A stretch of 64,000 nucleotides of DNA from Pseudomonadota bacterium (GTDB lineage Bacteria > Myxococcota > Myxococcia > Myxococcales > Myxococcaceae): NCBI GenBank assembly GCA_023426545.1, contig JAFAAN010000156.1, forward strand, positions 21,829 to 85,828. Reading direction: 5' to 3'. Each line of letters begins with the position of its first letter. The stretch's first letter is position 1. Both the position numbers and the translations under genes were made by a program. A model generated the notes under the pieces. The model did no database searches. It saw nothing but the letters and a program-made list of their open reading frames with translations, and had not been told where the DNA came from. Shown piece by piece: positions 24,128-33,354 of this stretch.

Positions 24128-25975
24128 CTACTGGCCTTCGCTCGCGCGCTCCTCGCGCTTGCGGTCACGCTCGGCGCGGTAGCGCTCGCCCACCGCCAGC
24201 GCCCTCTTGCGCATGCGGATGGACTTGGGCGTCACCTCGACCAGCTCGTCGTCGGCGATCCACTCCAGCGCCTTCTCCAGGCTCATCTCCCGCGGCGGCG
24301 TGAGGATGACGTTCTCATCCCGGCCGGCGGCGCGGATGTTGGTGAGCTTCTTCTCACGGCAGCAGTTCACGTTCAGCTCGGACGCGTGCGAGTGCTCGCC
24401 GATGATCATGCCCTCGTACACCGTGGTGCCGGCGCCGACGAAGAGCATCCCGCGCTCCTGGATGCTGAAGAGCGCGTAGGGCACGGTGTCGCCCAGCCGG
24501 TCGGAGACGATGGCGCCGTTCTGCCGCTTGGGGATGTAGCCGAACCACGGCTCGTAGCCGTCGAACTGGCTGCTCAAGATGCCCTCGCCACGGGTGATGG
24601 TGAGGAACTCCGAGCGGAAGCCGATGAGGCCGCGCGCGGGGATGCGGAACTGGATGCGGGTGCGGCCCGAGCCCAGGTTGGCCATGTCCACCATGCGGCC
24701 CTTGCGGGGCCCCAGGCGCTCCGTCACCACGCCCACGCTGTTCTCCGGCACGTCGCAGAAGAGCAGCTCCATGGGCTCGTGGAGCTGGCCGTCGACCTCC
24801 TTGGTGATCGGCTCCGGGTTGGAGGCCGTCAGCTCGTAGCCCTCGCGGCGCATGTTCTCGATGATGACCGCCAGGGCGAGCTCACCCCGGCCCGCCACGC
24901 GGAACGCGTCCGGCGTGTCGGTGTCCTCCACGCGGACGCCCACGTTGCGGTAGGCCTCGCGGTAGAGGCGCTCACGCAGGTTGCGGGAGGTGACGAACTT
25001 GCCCTCCTTGCCCGCCAGCGGCCCATCGTTGACCTTGAACACCATCATCATCGTGGGCTCATCCACGGCGATGCGGGGCAGGGGCACCGGCTTCTCGAAA
25101 TCGGAGATGGTGTCGCCGATGGCGATCTCCTCGATGCCGGCGATGGAGACGATTTCACCCGGACCGGCGTCCTGGATCTCCACGCGCTTCAGGCCCGCGA
25201 AGCCGTACAGCTTGACGATCTTGCCCTGCTGGATCTTCCCCCCATCGCGGCAGATGGACACGGGCATGTTGGGGGCGATGCGGCCGGCCTGCACGCGGCC
25301 CACGGCCAGACGGCCGACGTAGTCGTCGTAGTCCAGGTTGGCCACCAGGAGCTGCAGCGACGTCTCGTCCGACTTCGGCGGAGGCGGGATGTGGTTGATG
25401 ATGGCGTCGTACAGCGGCTCCAGCGTCTTGCCGGGCACGTCCAGGTCCGTGGACGCCTGACCCTGGCGGGCGATGGTGTAGAGGACGGGCATCTCCAACT
25501 GCTGATCGTCCGCGCCCAAGTCGATGTAGAGCGAGTAGACGAGGTCCAGCACGTCCTTGGCGCGGGCGTCCTGGCGGTCGATCTTGTTGATGACCAGCAC
25601 CGTCTTCAGGCCCATGGCCAGGGCCTTGCCGAGCACGAAGCGCGTCTGGGGCAGGGGGCCTTCGGCGGCGTCCACCAGCAGGATGACGCCATCGACGAGG
25701 CGCAGACCACGCTCCACCTCACCACCGAAGTCGGCGTGACCCGGGGTGTCGATGATGTTGATCTGCATGCCCTTGTAGTTGACCGCGGTGTTCTTCGCGA
25801 GAATGGTGATGCCCTTCTCGCGCTCGAGGTCGTTCGAGTCCATCACCCGTTCGGCGACGTGCTCGTTGGAGCGGAAGGTGCCCGCCTGGCGAAGCAGGTG
25901 GTCGACGAGCGTGGTCTTGCCATGGTCGACGTGGGCGACAATGGCGACGTTACGAATGTTTTCGCGAGAGATCAT
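24128..25975 (-). CDS. typA: Ribosome-associated translational GTPase TypA/BipA
   Basis: This 615-residue GTPase of the EF-G group acts in ribosome assembly and stress adaptation. The G domain begins at once, with HVDHGKTTLVDHLL (G1), then DTPGHADFGGEVER (G3) and VINKIDRQDAR (G4). GITILAKNTAV forms the switch. The C-terminal part has the BipA-specific RGLIGFRSEFLT block. The ATG at 25975 begins exactly at the family's usual N-terminus (SRENIRNVAIVAHVDHGK), but has no clear ribosome site. A good sigma-70 promoter lies about 80 bases upstream. Confidence 0.96.
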   Translation of the reverse strand: MISRENIRNVAIVAHVDHGKTTLVDHLLRQAGTFRSNEHVAERVMDSNDLEREKGITILAKNTAVNYKGMQINIIDTPGHADFGGEVERGLRLVDGVILLVDAAEGPLPQTRFVLGKALAMGLKTVLVINKIDRQDARAKDVLDLVYSLYIDLGADDQQLEMPVLYTIARQGQASTDLDVPGKTLEPLYDAIINHIPPPPKSDETSLQLLVANLDYDDYVGRLAVGRVQAGRIAPNMPVSICRDGGKIQQGKIVKLYGFAGLKRVEIQDAGPGEIVSIAGIEEIAIGDTISDFEKPVPLPRIAVDEPTMMMVFKVNDGPLAGKEGKFVTSRNLRERLYREAYRNVGVRVEDTDTPDAFRVAGRGELALAVIIENMRREGYELTASNPEPITKEVDGQLHEPMELLFCDVPENSVGVVTERLGPRKGRMVDMANLGSGRTRIQFRIPARGLIGFRSEFLTITRGEGILSSQFDGYEPWFGYIPKRQNGAIVSDRLGDTVPYALFSIQERGMLFVGAGTTVYEGMIIGEHSHASELNVNCCREKKLTNIRAAGRDENVILTPPREMSLEKALEWIADDELVEVTPKSIRMRKRALAVGERYRAERDRKREERASEGQ

Positions 25976-26057
25976 ACGAACCGAACTGTGATGGCTGGTG
26001 GGATGCGCCCGAGGAGGCCGGGGCTTCCGAACCCCACCGGAACCCGGGAGGTCGGCG

Positions 26058-26086
26058 CTTATATGCCGCGAGTGCGTCCCCTGCAA
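26058..26086 (-). promoter_or_regulatory. Sigma-70 promoter of typA
   Basis: Read leftward: TTGCAG (26086-26081), 17 bases, then TATAAG (26063-26058). Transcription should start near 26051, giving a ~75-base leader. Confidence 0.65.
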
Positions 26087-26133
26087 TGCAGCCGGAAGCC
26101 CAACGCTCGAGCAGGCGTCGATTCACCCCGGGT

Positions 26134-27156
26134 TCAGGGCGCCGCCTCACCACTGTTACCCCCCAGGAACACACCCGGGGCGTCCGTTCCTTCCGGGGCG
26201 TCACCGGCGCCGCTCTGCCGGGCCGCGGACGAGCGCACCGGGGGTGTGGGCCCAGGCGACGGAGCGCGGGTGCGCACGTCCAGCCGCTCACGGAGGAAGC
26301 GCTCGATACGGACCTCCACCCGCCCGGGGGCTTCGAGTGGGGTGGTGTGGGTGCCCTCGGGGATGAACTCCAGCTCGGCGCCGGGAATCCGGTCCGCCAT
26401 CTCCTCGGAGATCCATCCCGGGGTGAACTTGTCCTCCCCGCCCGCCACCACCAGCGTGGGCACGTCCACATGGGGCAGGTGGTCCCAGGCGCTGTGCTCG
26501 GCCATGGAGTCGAGGGTGCGGACGAAGACGACAGGGTCCATCCGCGCCAGGTGGTCGAAGTAGGGGGCCAGGTCGTTGCGGGCGATGCGCTCGCGGTTCA
26601 TCTCCAGGGAGATGGCGAGCTGCACGGCCAGCTCCGTGCGCAGCATGGCGTGGATGAGCCGGGCGGCCTGGCTCGGATAGCGCTCCACCACGCGGCGGAT
26701 GAGGGGGAAGGCCCGCTTGAGCGCGGTGGAGTCGTGGAAGGTGTCCAGCGGGTTGCCGTAGCTGCCGCACACGAGGACGAGCCCGGCGACGCGGCTGGCG
26801 TAGCGGCGGTGGAACTCCAGCGCCACCTGCACGCCCATGGAGTGGCCGAAGAGGACGGCGCGCTCCATGCCGGTGGCGTCCAGCATCCGGCGCAGGTCGT
26901 CGCAGGTGTACAGCATGCCGATGCGCGAGCGGTCCTCGGGGACGGTGGAGCGGCCGTGGCCCCGGTAGTGCCAGCGCAGCACGCGGTGGCGCCGCGTCAG
27001 GTAGGGCGCCAGGTACTTCCACGCGAAGCCGTCGCAGCCCAGGCCGTCGCAGAGGACGATGCCTGGCAGGCCATCCCCCTGGACCTGGTAGTACAGCTCC
27101 GCGCCGTCCGGCACGCGCAGGCGGTCCTGGTGGAAGTACCGCGCGCCGGGGCTCAT
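26134..27156 (-). CDS. Alpha/beta hydrolase
   Basis: This 340-residue protein has a standard alpha/beta hydrolase fold. The nucleophile elbow is LFGHSMGVQVAL, the oxyanion region LCDGLGCDGFAW, and RWHYRGHGRST follows. Acid and base are plausible in AGGEDKFTPGW (Asp) and PEGTHTTPLEAP (His). The last ~40 residues are Pro/Ala-rich and probably disordered. The substrate is unknown; the family includes esterases, epoxide hydrolases and haloperoxidases. It overlaps the preceding sigma-54 activator gene by four bases (ATGA), so the two are made together. The pair may be a sensor-regulator and its enzyme. Confidence 0.85.
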   Translation of the reverse strand: MSPGARYFHQDRLRVPDGAELYYQVQGDGLPGIVLCDGLGCDGFAWKYLAPYLTRRHRVLRWHYRGHGRSTVPEDRSRIGMLYTCDDLRRMLDATGMERAVLFGHSMGVQVALEFHRRYASRVAGLVLVCGSYGNPLDTFHDSTALKRAFPLIRRVVERYPSQAARLIHAMLRTELAVQLAISLEMNRERIARNDLAPYFDHLARMDPVVFVRTLDSMAEHSAWDHLPHVDVPTLVVAGGEDKFTPGWISEEMADRIPGAELEFIPEGTHTTPLEAPGRVEVRIERFLRERLDVRTRAPSPGPTPPVRSSAARQSGAGDAPEGTDAPGVFLGGNSGEAAP

Positions 27157-28742
27157 GCGTCGCCCATCTCCGCCTCGTTGTCGGGCAGGCCCTTGTCCAG
27201 GCCGTAGCGGGAGATCTTCTGGATGAGATTGGAGCGGCTGATGCCCAGCTCTCGCGCCAGCCGGCTCTTGTTGTAGCGCGTGCGCATCAGGCCCTGCTGA
27301 ATCATCTCCCGCTCCAGGGCCTCCACGGCCTCGTGCAGCTTGCCGTGGGCGCGCGGGGAGATGAAGGGCCCACCGCCGGGAACCACCGCGTCGCGGATGC
27401 GGCTGGAGATGAGCTCCGCGGGAATGGACTCCAGGTCGCCTCCGAGGACGAGCAAGCGCTCGATTTCGTTCTCCAGCTCACGGATGTTCCCGGGCCACGC
27501 ATAGGCGCTCAGGATGGCCAGGGCCTCCGTATCCAGTCCCCGGGCGCGCTGGCCCTCGCGGTGGTGCTTGCGCAGGAAGTGGTCGATGAGGACGGGCATG
27601 TCGTCCCGGCGGTCGCGCAGGGGCGGCAGCTGCACGCGGATGACGTTGATGCGGTAGTAGAGGTCCTCGCGGAACTCGCCCCGCTTGACCAGCTCACCCA
27701 GGTCCTTGTGGGTGGCGGCGATGACGCGGACGTTGACCTCCTTGAGCTGGGTGCCGCCCACTGGCAGGAAGGTGCCCTCCTGCAGCACGCGCAGCAGCTT
27801 CACCTGGAGCGCGGCGGACATGTCGCCCACTTCGTCCAGGAAGAAGGTCCCCCCGTCGGCGACCTCGAAGAGCCCCTTCTTGTCCCGGAGCGCGCCAGTG
27901 AAGGCGCCGCGCGTGTGGCCGAAGAGGGCGCTCTCCAGCAGGTTGTCGTTGAAGGCGGAGCAGTTCTGCACCACGAAGGGCTGCTGCGCGCGCGGGCCGC
28001 TGTGGTGGATGGCCCGGGCCACCAGCTCCTTGCCGGTGCCCGACTCGCCGTTGATGAGGACGGTGGAGTCCGAGTTGGCCACCTTCTCCATCAGCCGGAA
28101 CACCTCCATCATGGGGCCGGAGCGCCCGATGATCTTCTCGAAGCGGTAGCGGTCGCTCAGCTCATCGGTGAGGGCAGGGGTGTCCCCAACCTGCCGCGAG
28201 GCCACCGCCTCGTGGTTCGCGATCTCGTTGGCCGCGCACTCGAGCAGGTCGGACAGCTTGCTCAGCTCGGCGCCGTCGAGCACGGGGACCTGCTCGGCCA
28301 GCCCCTCCAGGTCCACCTGCGGCGGGGAGAACGGGCGCGCCTTCGACGCGAGCAGCTCCGCCTCGCGTGTGTCGAGCGGCTGGCGGGCGAAGCCCTCGAC
28401 GAAGAGGATTCCCTCGTATTCGTTGGCGATGTAGAGCGGGGCGCCCACGATGCTGAAGTTGAGGTGGCACTCGTGGATGAGCGAGCGGCGCAGCTGCTTG
28501 TTCGCCTTGAACTTCTCGTTGAGCACCCGGACGGACTGACCGCAGCGCCGCAAGCCCTCTCTAGACGTCAGGGCGAGCCGGCACAGCGGATTGGGAGGAG
28601 GGGTGATGTCGCCGTGCTGCCACGCGTGCACCACGCCGTGGCGATCCGCGAACGAGAGCTCCACCTGCCACCACTTGCGGATGACATCCCTGAGCATGAT
28701 GATGGTGTGCAGGTTCAGATGCTTCCCGTAGTCCATCCCCAC
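27153..28742 (-). CDS. Sigma-54-dependent activator with PocR sensory domain
   Basis: This 529-residue enhancer-binding protein has three parts. The N-terminal ~170 residues resemble a PocR ligand domain, with NPLCRLALTSREGLRRC and a second Cys/His region (HECHLNFSIVGAP). The AAA+ domain carries Walker A GESGTGKELVARA, the sigma-54 contact loop RGAFTGA, Walker B FFLDEVGDM and a C-terminal RNIRELEN-like region. A Fis-type helix-turn-helix ends the protein (RLARELGISRSNLIQKI). There is no receiver domain, so it probably senses a small molecule directly. It is coupled to the hydrolase gene. No sigma-54 promoter was found in its immediate surroundings, but one precedes the RpoH-like gene at 1073. 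Confidence 0.92.
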   Translation of the reverse strand: MGMDYGKHLNLHTIIMLRDVIRKWWQVELSFADRHGVVHAWQHGDITPPPNPLCRLALTSREGLRRCGQSVRVLNEKFKANKQLRRSLIHECHLNFSIVGAPLYIANEYEGILFVEGFARQPLDTREAELLASKARPFSPPQVDLEGLAEQVPVLDGAELSKLSDLLECAANEIANHEAVASRQVGDTPALTDELSDRYRFEKIIGRSGPMMEVFRLMEKVANSDSTVLINGESGTGKELVARAIHHSGPRAQQPFVVQNCSAFNDNLLESALFGHTRGAFTGALRDKKGLFEVADGGTFFLDEVGDMSAALQVKLLRVLQEGTFLPVGGTQLKEVNVRVIAATHKDLGELVKRGEFREDLYYRINVIRVQLPPLRDRRDDMPVLIDHFLRKHHREGQRARGLDTEALAILSAYAWPGNIRELENEIERLLVLGGDLESIPAELISSRIRDAVVPGGGPFISPRAHGKLHEAVEALEREMIQQGLMRTRYNKSRLARELGISRSNLIQKISRYGLDKGLPDNEAEMGDA

Positions 28743-28852
28743 CTCCGTCGCGTCTCCCCACGCTCCGGTGCAGGGGACGCCGGGCCTGGCGGCAGCCAGA
28801 TTCCCGGCCTCTCATACCTCATGAATGGGCATTATCCGCACCCCTCTCTCCC

Positions 28853-29854
28853 GTGACTACCTCCTCTTACACGCGCGGCGAATCCGGGCATGGCCACGCA
28901 CATGACCGGTGCGACGGACATGGCCACTCTCATCACGGCCATGGGCACGGGCACAGGCACGGTCCCCGGAAGGGCGGACTGGCGGAGGAGCGCAAGCGGG
29001 ACAAGCAACGGCTCGTGTTCGCCCTGGTCCTGACGGCCACCATCGCGCTGGCGGAGGCGGTGGGCGGCTGGCTGACGAACTCGCTGGCCCTGATGTCCGA
29101 CGCGGGCCACATGTTGACGGACGTGTCCGCGCTGGCGCTGAGCCTGGTGGCGCTGTGGTTCGCGGGCAAGCCGGCGGACGTGAAGAAGACGTACGGCTAC
29201 TACCGGATGGAGATCCTCAGCGCGCTGCTCAACGGCGTGCTGCTGCTGGGCATCACCGTCGTCATCCTCTACGAAGCCTGGGAGCGCGTCCGCTCGCCGG
29301 CGAAGGTGGACCTGGGGCCCATGGCCATCGTGGCCTCGGTGGGACTGGTGGCCAACCTGGCGGCGCTGGCGTTCCTGCACCGCTCCCACTCCATGAACGT
29401 GCGCGGCGCGTTCCTCCACGTGCTGGGGGACACGCTGTCCTCGGTGGGCGTGCTCCTGGGCGCGGGCATCATGGCGTACACGGGCTGGTACGTGGTGGAC
29501 CCCATCATCTCGGTCGTCATCTCCGTCGTCATCGTGGTGGGCGCGGTGCGCCTGGTGCGTGACGCGGTGGACGTGCTGATGGAGGCGGTGCCCGCCCACG
29601 TGGACCTGGCGCAGATCAAGGAGCTGATGCTGCGGGCGCAGGGCGTGACGGCGGTGCACGACCTGCACGTGTGGACCATCTCCAGCGGCGTCTACGCGCT
29701 GTCCGCGCACCTGGTGGTGCAGGACCCCATGGTCTGCAACAACGACGAGATTCTCTCCGCGGTGAAGCACGACCTGTTCGACCGCTTCGGAATCGACCAC
29801 ACCACGATTCAAATCGAGAGCGAGACCTACGCCCACCTGGGTGAGGTCCACTGA
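28853..29854 (+). CDS. Cation diffusion facilitator (zinc/cobalt/cadmium efflux)
   Basis: This is a 333-residue CDF exporter, expected to move Zn2+ or similar ions out of the cytoplasm in exchange for protons. The first ~45 residues are a His-rich metal-binding tail (HGHSHHGHGHGHRHG). Six membrane helices follow. The transport-site motif is SDAGHMLTDVSALALSL, and the second-helix motif pair and the cytoplasmic C-terminal dimer domain (VHDLHVWTISSGVYALSAHL) are also clear. The GTG at 28853 has no strong ribosome site. It is transcribed divergently from the sigma-54 activator gene, only 110 bases away. The closest relatives are probably CzcD-type. Confidence 0.93.
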   Translation: MTTSSYTRGESGHGHAHDRCDGHGHSHHGHGHGHRHGPRKGGLAEERKRDKQRLVFALVLTATIALAEAVGGWLTNSLALMSDAGHMLTDVSALALSLVALWFAGKPADVKKTYGYYRMEILSALLNGVLLLGITVVILYEAWERVRSPAKVDLGPMAIVASVGLVANLAALAFLHRSHSMNVRGAFLHVLGDTLSSVGVLLGAGIMAYTGWYVVDPIISVVISVVIVVGAVRLVRDAVDVLMEAVPAHVDLAQIKELMLRAQGVTAVHDLHVWTISSGVYALSAHLVVQDPMVCNNDEILSAVKHDLFDRFGIDHTTIQIESETYAHLGEVH

Positions 29855-29963
29855 CGGTCCCCCGGCAAGGGGGCCGGGGCCTGCCCGGGTGCGTGCCCCA
29901 CCGGACGCTCCCGGCAGCTTCGCCTTGCCTCGGGTGGCGCGAGCGGATGATTCTCCGCGCTCC

Positions 29964-30998
29964 ATGAACCAGCTGGACAAGGTGCTGACGTATCGGCCGG
30001 GGAACACGGTGGCCCGGGTAGGACACGGCTCGCGCGTGCCGCTGCTCAACCCCAGGGAGCTGCTGCGCGCCCTGGCGCGGGCCCCCGTGGCGCTGCCGTG
30101 TCTTCCGGTGCAGGCGAAGGGCGCCCTGCCCGGGCTGCTGCGCGCGGCCCGCTCGGAAGACGCCGTGCTGGGGCTGGCCTGCCCACATCCCCTGGCTGAC
30201 CGGGGTGCGCCCGAGCGCTTCGTGCTGGCGGCGCATCAGGCGGCGGCCGACGCCGAGCACGCGCGGCCCCTGTTCCTCCAGGCGGGCCCCATCCGCGTGG
30301 CCCGCGCGGACGCGGACGCGCTGGACGCCCTGCGGGACGGCATATACCGGGTGGTGGACGCGGGCTTCTCGCTGGTGTCGCTGGACCTGTCCCGGGTGGA
30401 CTCCTACGCGGCGGTAGAGGCGGTGAACGCGTTGGCGGCCCCGCTGACGGAGCGCGAGCTGGCGCTGGAGCTGACGGGGCCGGCGCCCACCAGCGGGCTG
30501 GTGGATGCGTACCGGACGCTGCTGGAGGGCCTCAAGCAGTGGCACGTGCCGGTGGACTTCATCCGGGTGCCGGAGGCGGCGCTCGGCGCGGGCGAGGCCG
30601 ACGTGGGCCTGCTGCGGACCCTGGTGGACCTGGCCGCGGAGTATGGCACCCACCTGTCGGTGGGGGAGGCGGGAGCGCAGGGGTTCGACGGGCTCCCCAC
30701 CTACGTGGCCTCGGGCGTCCGGAAGGTGGACTGTGTGGGCGGCTTCGAGCGGCTGGCGCTGGGCGCCTGGCCCGCAGATGTCCGCGCCGGGGTGGAGGAG
30801 CGGGCCGTGGCCGCCGGGCTCCCCCCGGGGCAGCTCCTGGGCGTGCTGGAGGAGCAGCTCCCGCCACTGGACGACGCCGCGCGCGAGAAGCTGGAGGCCC
30901 TGTCCTTCATGGAGGCCACCGAGGCACTGGCCGCGCTCGGCGCGACCCGCACGGGACAGGCGTCGCTGCGTTTCCTGGCGGAGATGCGGGGCGACTGA
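29964..30998 (+). CDS. Unrecognised protein, possibly TIM-barrel
   Basis: This 344-residue soluble protein has regular strand-helix alternation, for example RVVDAGFSLVSLDLSRVD, HVPVDFIRVPEAAL, THLSVGEAGAQGF and VRKVDCVGGFERLAL. The pattern resembles a class II aldolase or another TIM barrel. However, no catalytic motif is certain and zinc-type His triads are not visible. The ATG at 29964 was chosen because the sequence upstream is not protein-like; its ribosome site is weak. It lies 26 bases before rsmD and may be in the same transcript. Confidence 0.6.
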   Translation: MNQLDKVLTYRPGNTVARVGHGSRVPLLNPRELLRALARAPVALPCLPVQAKGALPGLLRAARSEDAVLGLACPHPLADRGAPERFVLAAHQAAADAEHARPLFLQAGPIRVARADADALDALRDGIYRVVDAGFSLVSLDLSRVDSYAAVEAVNALAAPLTERELALELTGPAPTSGLVDAYRTLLEGLKQWHVPVDFIRVPEAALGAGEADVGLLRTLVDLAAEYGTHLSVGEAGAQGFDGLPTYVASGVRKVDCVGGFERLALGAWPADVRAGVEERAVAAGLPPGQLLGVLEEQLPPLDDAAREKLEALSFMEATEALAALGATRTGQASLRFLAEMRGD

Positions 30999-31024
30999 GG
31001 CCGGAGCCGGTGTAGAAGGGCCCC

Positions 31025-31582
31025 ATGCGAATCGTCGCAGGCACCGCGAAGGGCCGGGCCCTGGCCGGCCCCAAGGCCTCGTCGCGGCACATCCGTCCCA
31101 CGGCCGACCGCGTCCGGGAGACGCTCTTCAACGTGCTGGGCCAGTTCCTGGACGGCCAGCGCGTGCTGGACCTCTATGCGGGCACCGGCGCGCTCGGGCT
31201 GGAGGCCGTGTCACGCGGCGCGGGCCAGGCAGTGCTGGTGGACCAGGACCGCGAGGCGCTCGCCCTGTGCCGGCAGAACGCGGAGTCCGTGGGGCTCGCG
31301 GGGCAGGTGGAGATTCTCGCCGCCCCGGTGACGCGGGCGCTGGAGACGCTGAAGCGGCGTGGGGTGCGCTACGAGCTCGTCTTCGCGGACCCACCCTATG
31401 CGGCGCGCGTGGTGGAGGCGGTGCTGGATGGCCTTCTGGCGGCCGGGCTCCTGGCGCCCTCGGCCATGGTGGTGGTGGAGCACGACAAGCGCGAGGCCTC
31501 ACCCGAGGCCCACGCCGGGCTTATCCGGGAAGACCAGCGCCGCTTCGGAGACACGCTGGTGAGCTTCTATCGGGCGCCGTGA
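31025..31582 (+). CDS. rsmD: 16S rRNA (guanine(966)-N2)-methyltransferase
   Basis: This 185-residue SAM-dependent enzyme methylates G966 of 16S rRNA in the 30S subunit. The N-terminus MRIVAGTAKGR and RPTADRVRETLFNVL are family hallmarks. The SAM site is VLDLYAGTGALGLEA, and the catalytic motif DPPY is at residues 122-125. It is followed after 45 bases by coaD, a common pairing in bacteria. Confidence 0.96.
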   Translation: MRIVAGTAKGRALAGPKASSRHIRPTADRVRETLFNVLGQFLDGQRVLDLYAGTGALGLEAVSRGAGQAVLVDQDREALALCRQNAESVGLAGQVEILAAPVTRALETLKRRGVRYELVFADPPYAARVVEAVLDGLLAAGLLAPSAMVVVEHDKREASPEAHAGLIREDQRRFGDTLVSFYRAP

Positions 31583-31627
31583 GCAGTCCTTGACCGGCTG
31601 TCGGGGGCATCCGAGACTTCCTGGCGC

Positions 31628-32110
31628 ATGCCGGTCGCCATCTATCCTGGTTCCTTTGATCCGCTCACCAACGGGCACCTGAGCCTGATTCAGCGCAGCC
31701 TGAAGATGTTCGATCGGCTCATCGTCGCCATCGCGGTGAACCCGAAGAAGACACCCTTGTTCTCCGAGGAAGAGCGCCGCACGTTGATTCGGGACGCCAT
31801 CCAGGACGACCGGGTCGAGGTGGACGCCTTCCACGGCCTGCTCGTGGACTACGTCCGCCGCCGCAACGTGGGGGTCATCGTCCGCGGGCTGCGGGCCGTG
31901 TCGGACTTCGAGTTCGAGTTCCAGCTCGCGAACATGAACCGGAAGCTGGCGCCGGACGTGGAGACCGTCTTCATGATGACGGGGGAGGACTACTTCTACA
32001 TCTCCTCGAACCTCGTCCGGGAGGTGGCCTCCTTTGGCGGGGACGTCACGGGGTTGGTGCCCCCCAACGTGAACGAAGGTTTGAAGGCGAAGTTTGCTGG
32101 ACGGAAGTAG
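31628..32110 (+). CDS. coaD: Phosphopantetheine adenylyltransferase
   Basis: This 160-residue enzyme joins ATP and 4'-phosphopantetheine to form dephospho-CoA, the penultimate step of coenzyme A synthesis. It has the nucleotidyltransferase motif YPGSFDPLTNGHL (TNGH at 14-17), then VIVRGLRAVSDFEFEFQ. The C-terminal ISSNLVREVASFGGDVT block is also intact. The ATG at 31628 lies 45 bases after rsmD. Length is normal for the family. Confidence 0.97.
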   Translation: MPVAIYPGSFDPLTNGHLSLIQRSLKMFDRLIVAIAVNPKKTPLFSEEERRTLIRDAIQDDRVEVDAFHGLLVDYVRRRNVGVIVRGLRAVSDFEFEFQLANMNRKLAPDVETVFMMTGEDYFYISSNLVREVASFGGDVTGLVPPNVNEGLKAKFAGRK

Positions 32111-32158
32111 CAGGGCTGGCCACTTGTCCGGCGCGGTTCTCCGCGTTAGGCAGGGGAC

Positions 32159-33349
32159 ATGAAACTTGCTCGCCGGCTCCAGGCCATCAAGCCGTCTCCG
32201 ACGCTCGCTCTCAACTCGCGCGCCAAGGCGCTCGCCGCCAAGGGTGTGGACGTGGTGGTCCTGGCCGCGGGAGAGCCCGACTTCGACACCCCGGAGTACG
32301 TGAAGCAGGCCGCGGTGGACGCACTGCGGACGGGCTTCACCAAGTACACCGCCACCAACGGCATCCTCGAACTGCGCGAGGCCATCTGCGCCAAGCTCGA
32401 GCGGGACAACGGGCTGCGCTACACGCCGGACCAGGTGCTCGTCACGTCGGGGGGGAAGCAGGGCCTCTATAACTTCTGCCAGGCGGTGCTGGACGAGGGC
32501 GACGAGGTCATCATCTTCGCGCCCTTCTGGGTGAGCTACCCGGACATGGTGCGGCTGGCGGGCGCCACGCCCGTCATCGTCCCTACCCGCGAGGAGGACG
32601 GCTTCGCGCCGGACCCGGACGCCATCCGCCGCGCGCTCTCGCCGCGCACGCGCGCCGTCATCATCAACAGCCCGGGCAATCCCACGGGCGCGGTGTACTC
32701 GCGCGCCGCGCTGGAGCGCATCGCCGAGGTGCTGCGCCCGCACGACTGCCTCATCGTCACGGACGACATCTACGAGAAGCTGCTCTACACCGACGAGCGC
32801 CTGGGCATCAGCGACGTGGCGCCGGACCTGGTGCCGCGGCTGGTGGTCGCCAACGGCATGAGCAAGGCGTACTCCATGACGGGGTGGCGCATGGGCTACA
32901 TCGCGGGCCCCAAGCCGCTCGTGTCCGCCATGCAGATGGTCCAGGACCAGTCCACCTCCAACGCGTCGTCCATTAGCCAGAAGGCCGCGCTGGCGGCGCT
33001 GAAGGGGCCGCCGGACACCATCACCGCCATGGTGAAGGAGTACCGCGCGCGCCGTGACTTCTTCGTGGCGGGGCTGAACGCGCTGGACGGCGTGCGCTGC
33101 CGGATGCCCGAGGGTGCCTTCTACGCGTTCGCGGACGTGCGGGGCCTGCTGGGCCGCTCGTACAAGGGCAAGCCGGTGACGTCGTCGATGCAGCTCTCGG
33201 AGATCCTCCTGGATGACTTCCAGGTGGCCGCGGTGCCCGGCGAGCCCTTCGGCGTGGAGGGCTACGTGCGGATGAGCTTCGTCACCTCCATGGAGGTGTT
33301 GCAGAAGGGCCTGACCCGCCTGGAGGCGCTGGTCAAGGCCCTGACCTGA
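32159..33349 (+). CDS. Class I aminotransferase (aspartate aminotransferase type)
   Basis: This 396-residue PLP enzyme transfers amino groups between amino acids and 2-oxo acids; aspartate/2-oxoglutarate is the likeliest pair. The PLP lysine is K236 in GMSKAYSMTGWRMG. NSPGNPTGAVYS and TDDIYEKLLY give the phosphate- and ring-binding residues. LAAGEPDFDTP near the N-terminus is typical of bacterial aspartate aminotransferases (class I, subgroup gamma/1b). It stands 48 bases after coaD and ends five bases before a gene on the other strand. Confidence 0.92.
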   Translation: MKLARRLQAIKPSPTLALNSRAKALAAKGVDVVVLAAGEPDFDTPEYVKQAAVDALRTGFTKYTATNGILELREAICAKLERDNGLRYTPDQVLVTSGGKQGLYNFCQAVLDEGDEVIIFAPFWVSYPDMVRLAGATPVIVPTREEDGFAPDPDAIRRALSPRTRAVIINSPGNPTGAVYSRAALERIAEVLRPHDCLIVTDDIYEKLLYTDERLGISDVAPDLVPRLVVANGMSKAYSMTGWRMGYIAGPKPLVSAMQMVQDQSTSNASSISQKAALAALKGPPDTITAMVKEYRARRDFFVAGLNALDGVRCRMPEGAFYAFADVRGLLGRSYKGKPVTSSMQLSEILLDDFQVAAVPGEPFGVEGYVRMSFVTSMEVLQKGLTRLEALVKALT

Positions 33350-33354
33350 GTCGC

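Noticed and set aside
24386..26563. 725-codon open frame on the plus strand, opposite typA
   Set aside because: typA is unmistakable on the minus strand. The plus product is a low-complexity mirror of it.
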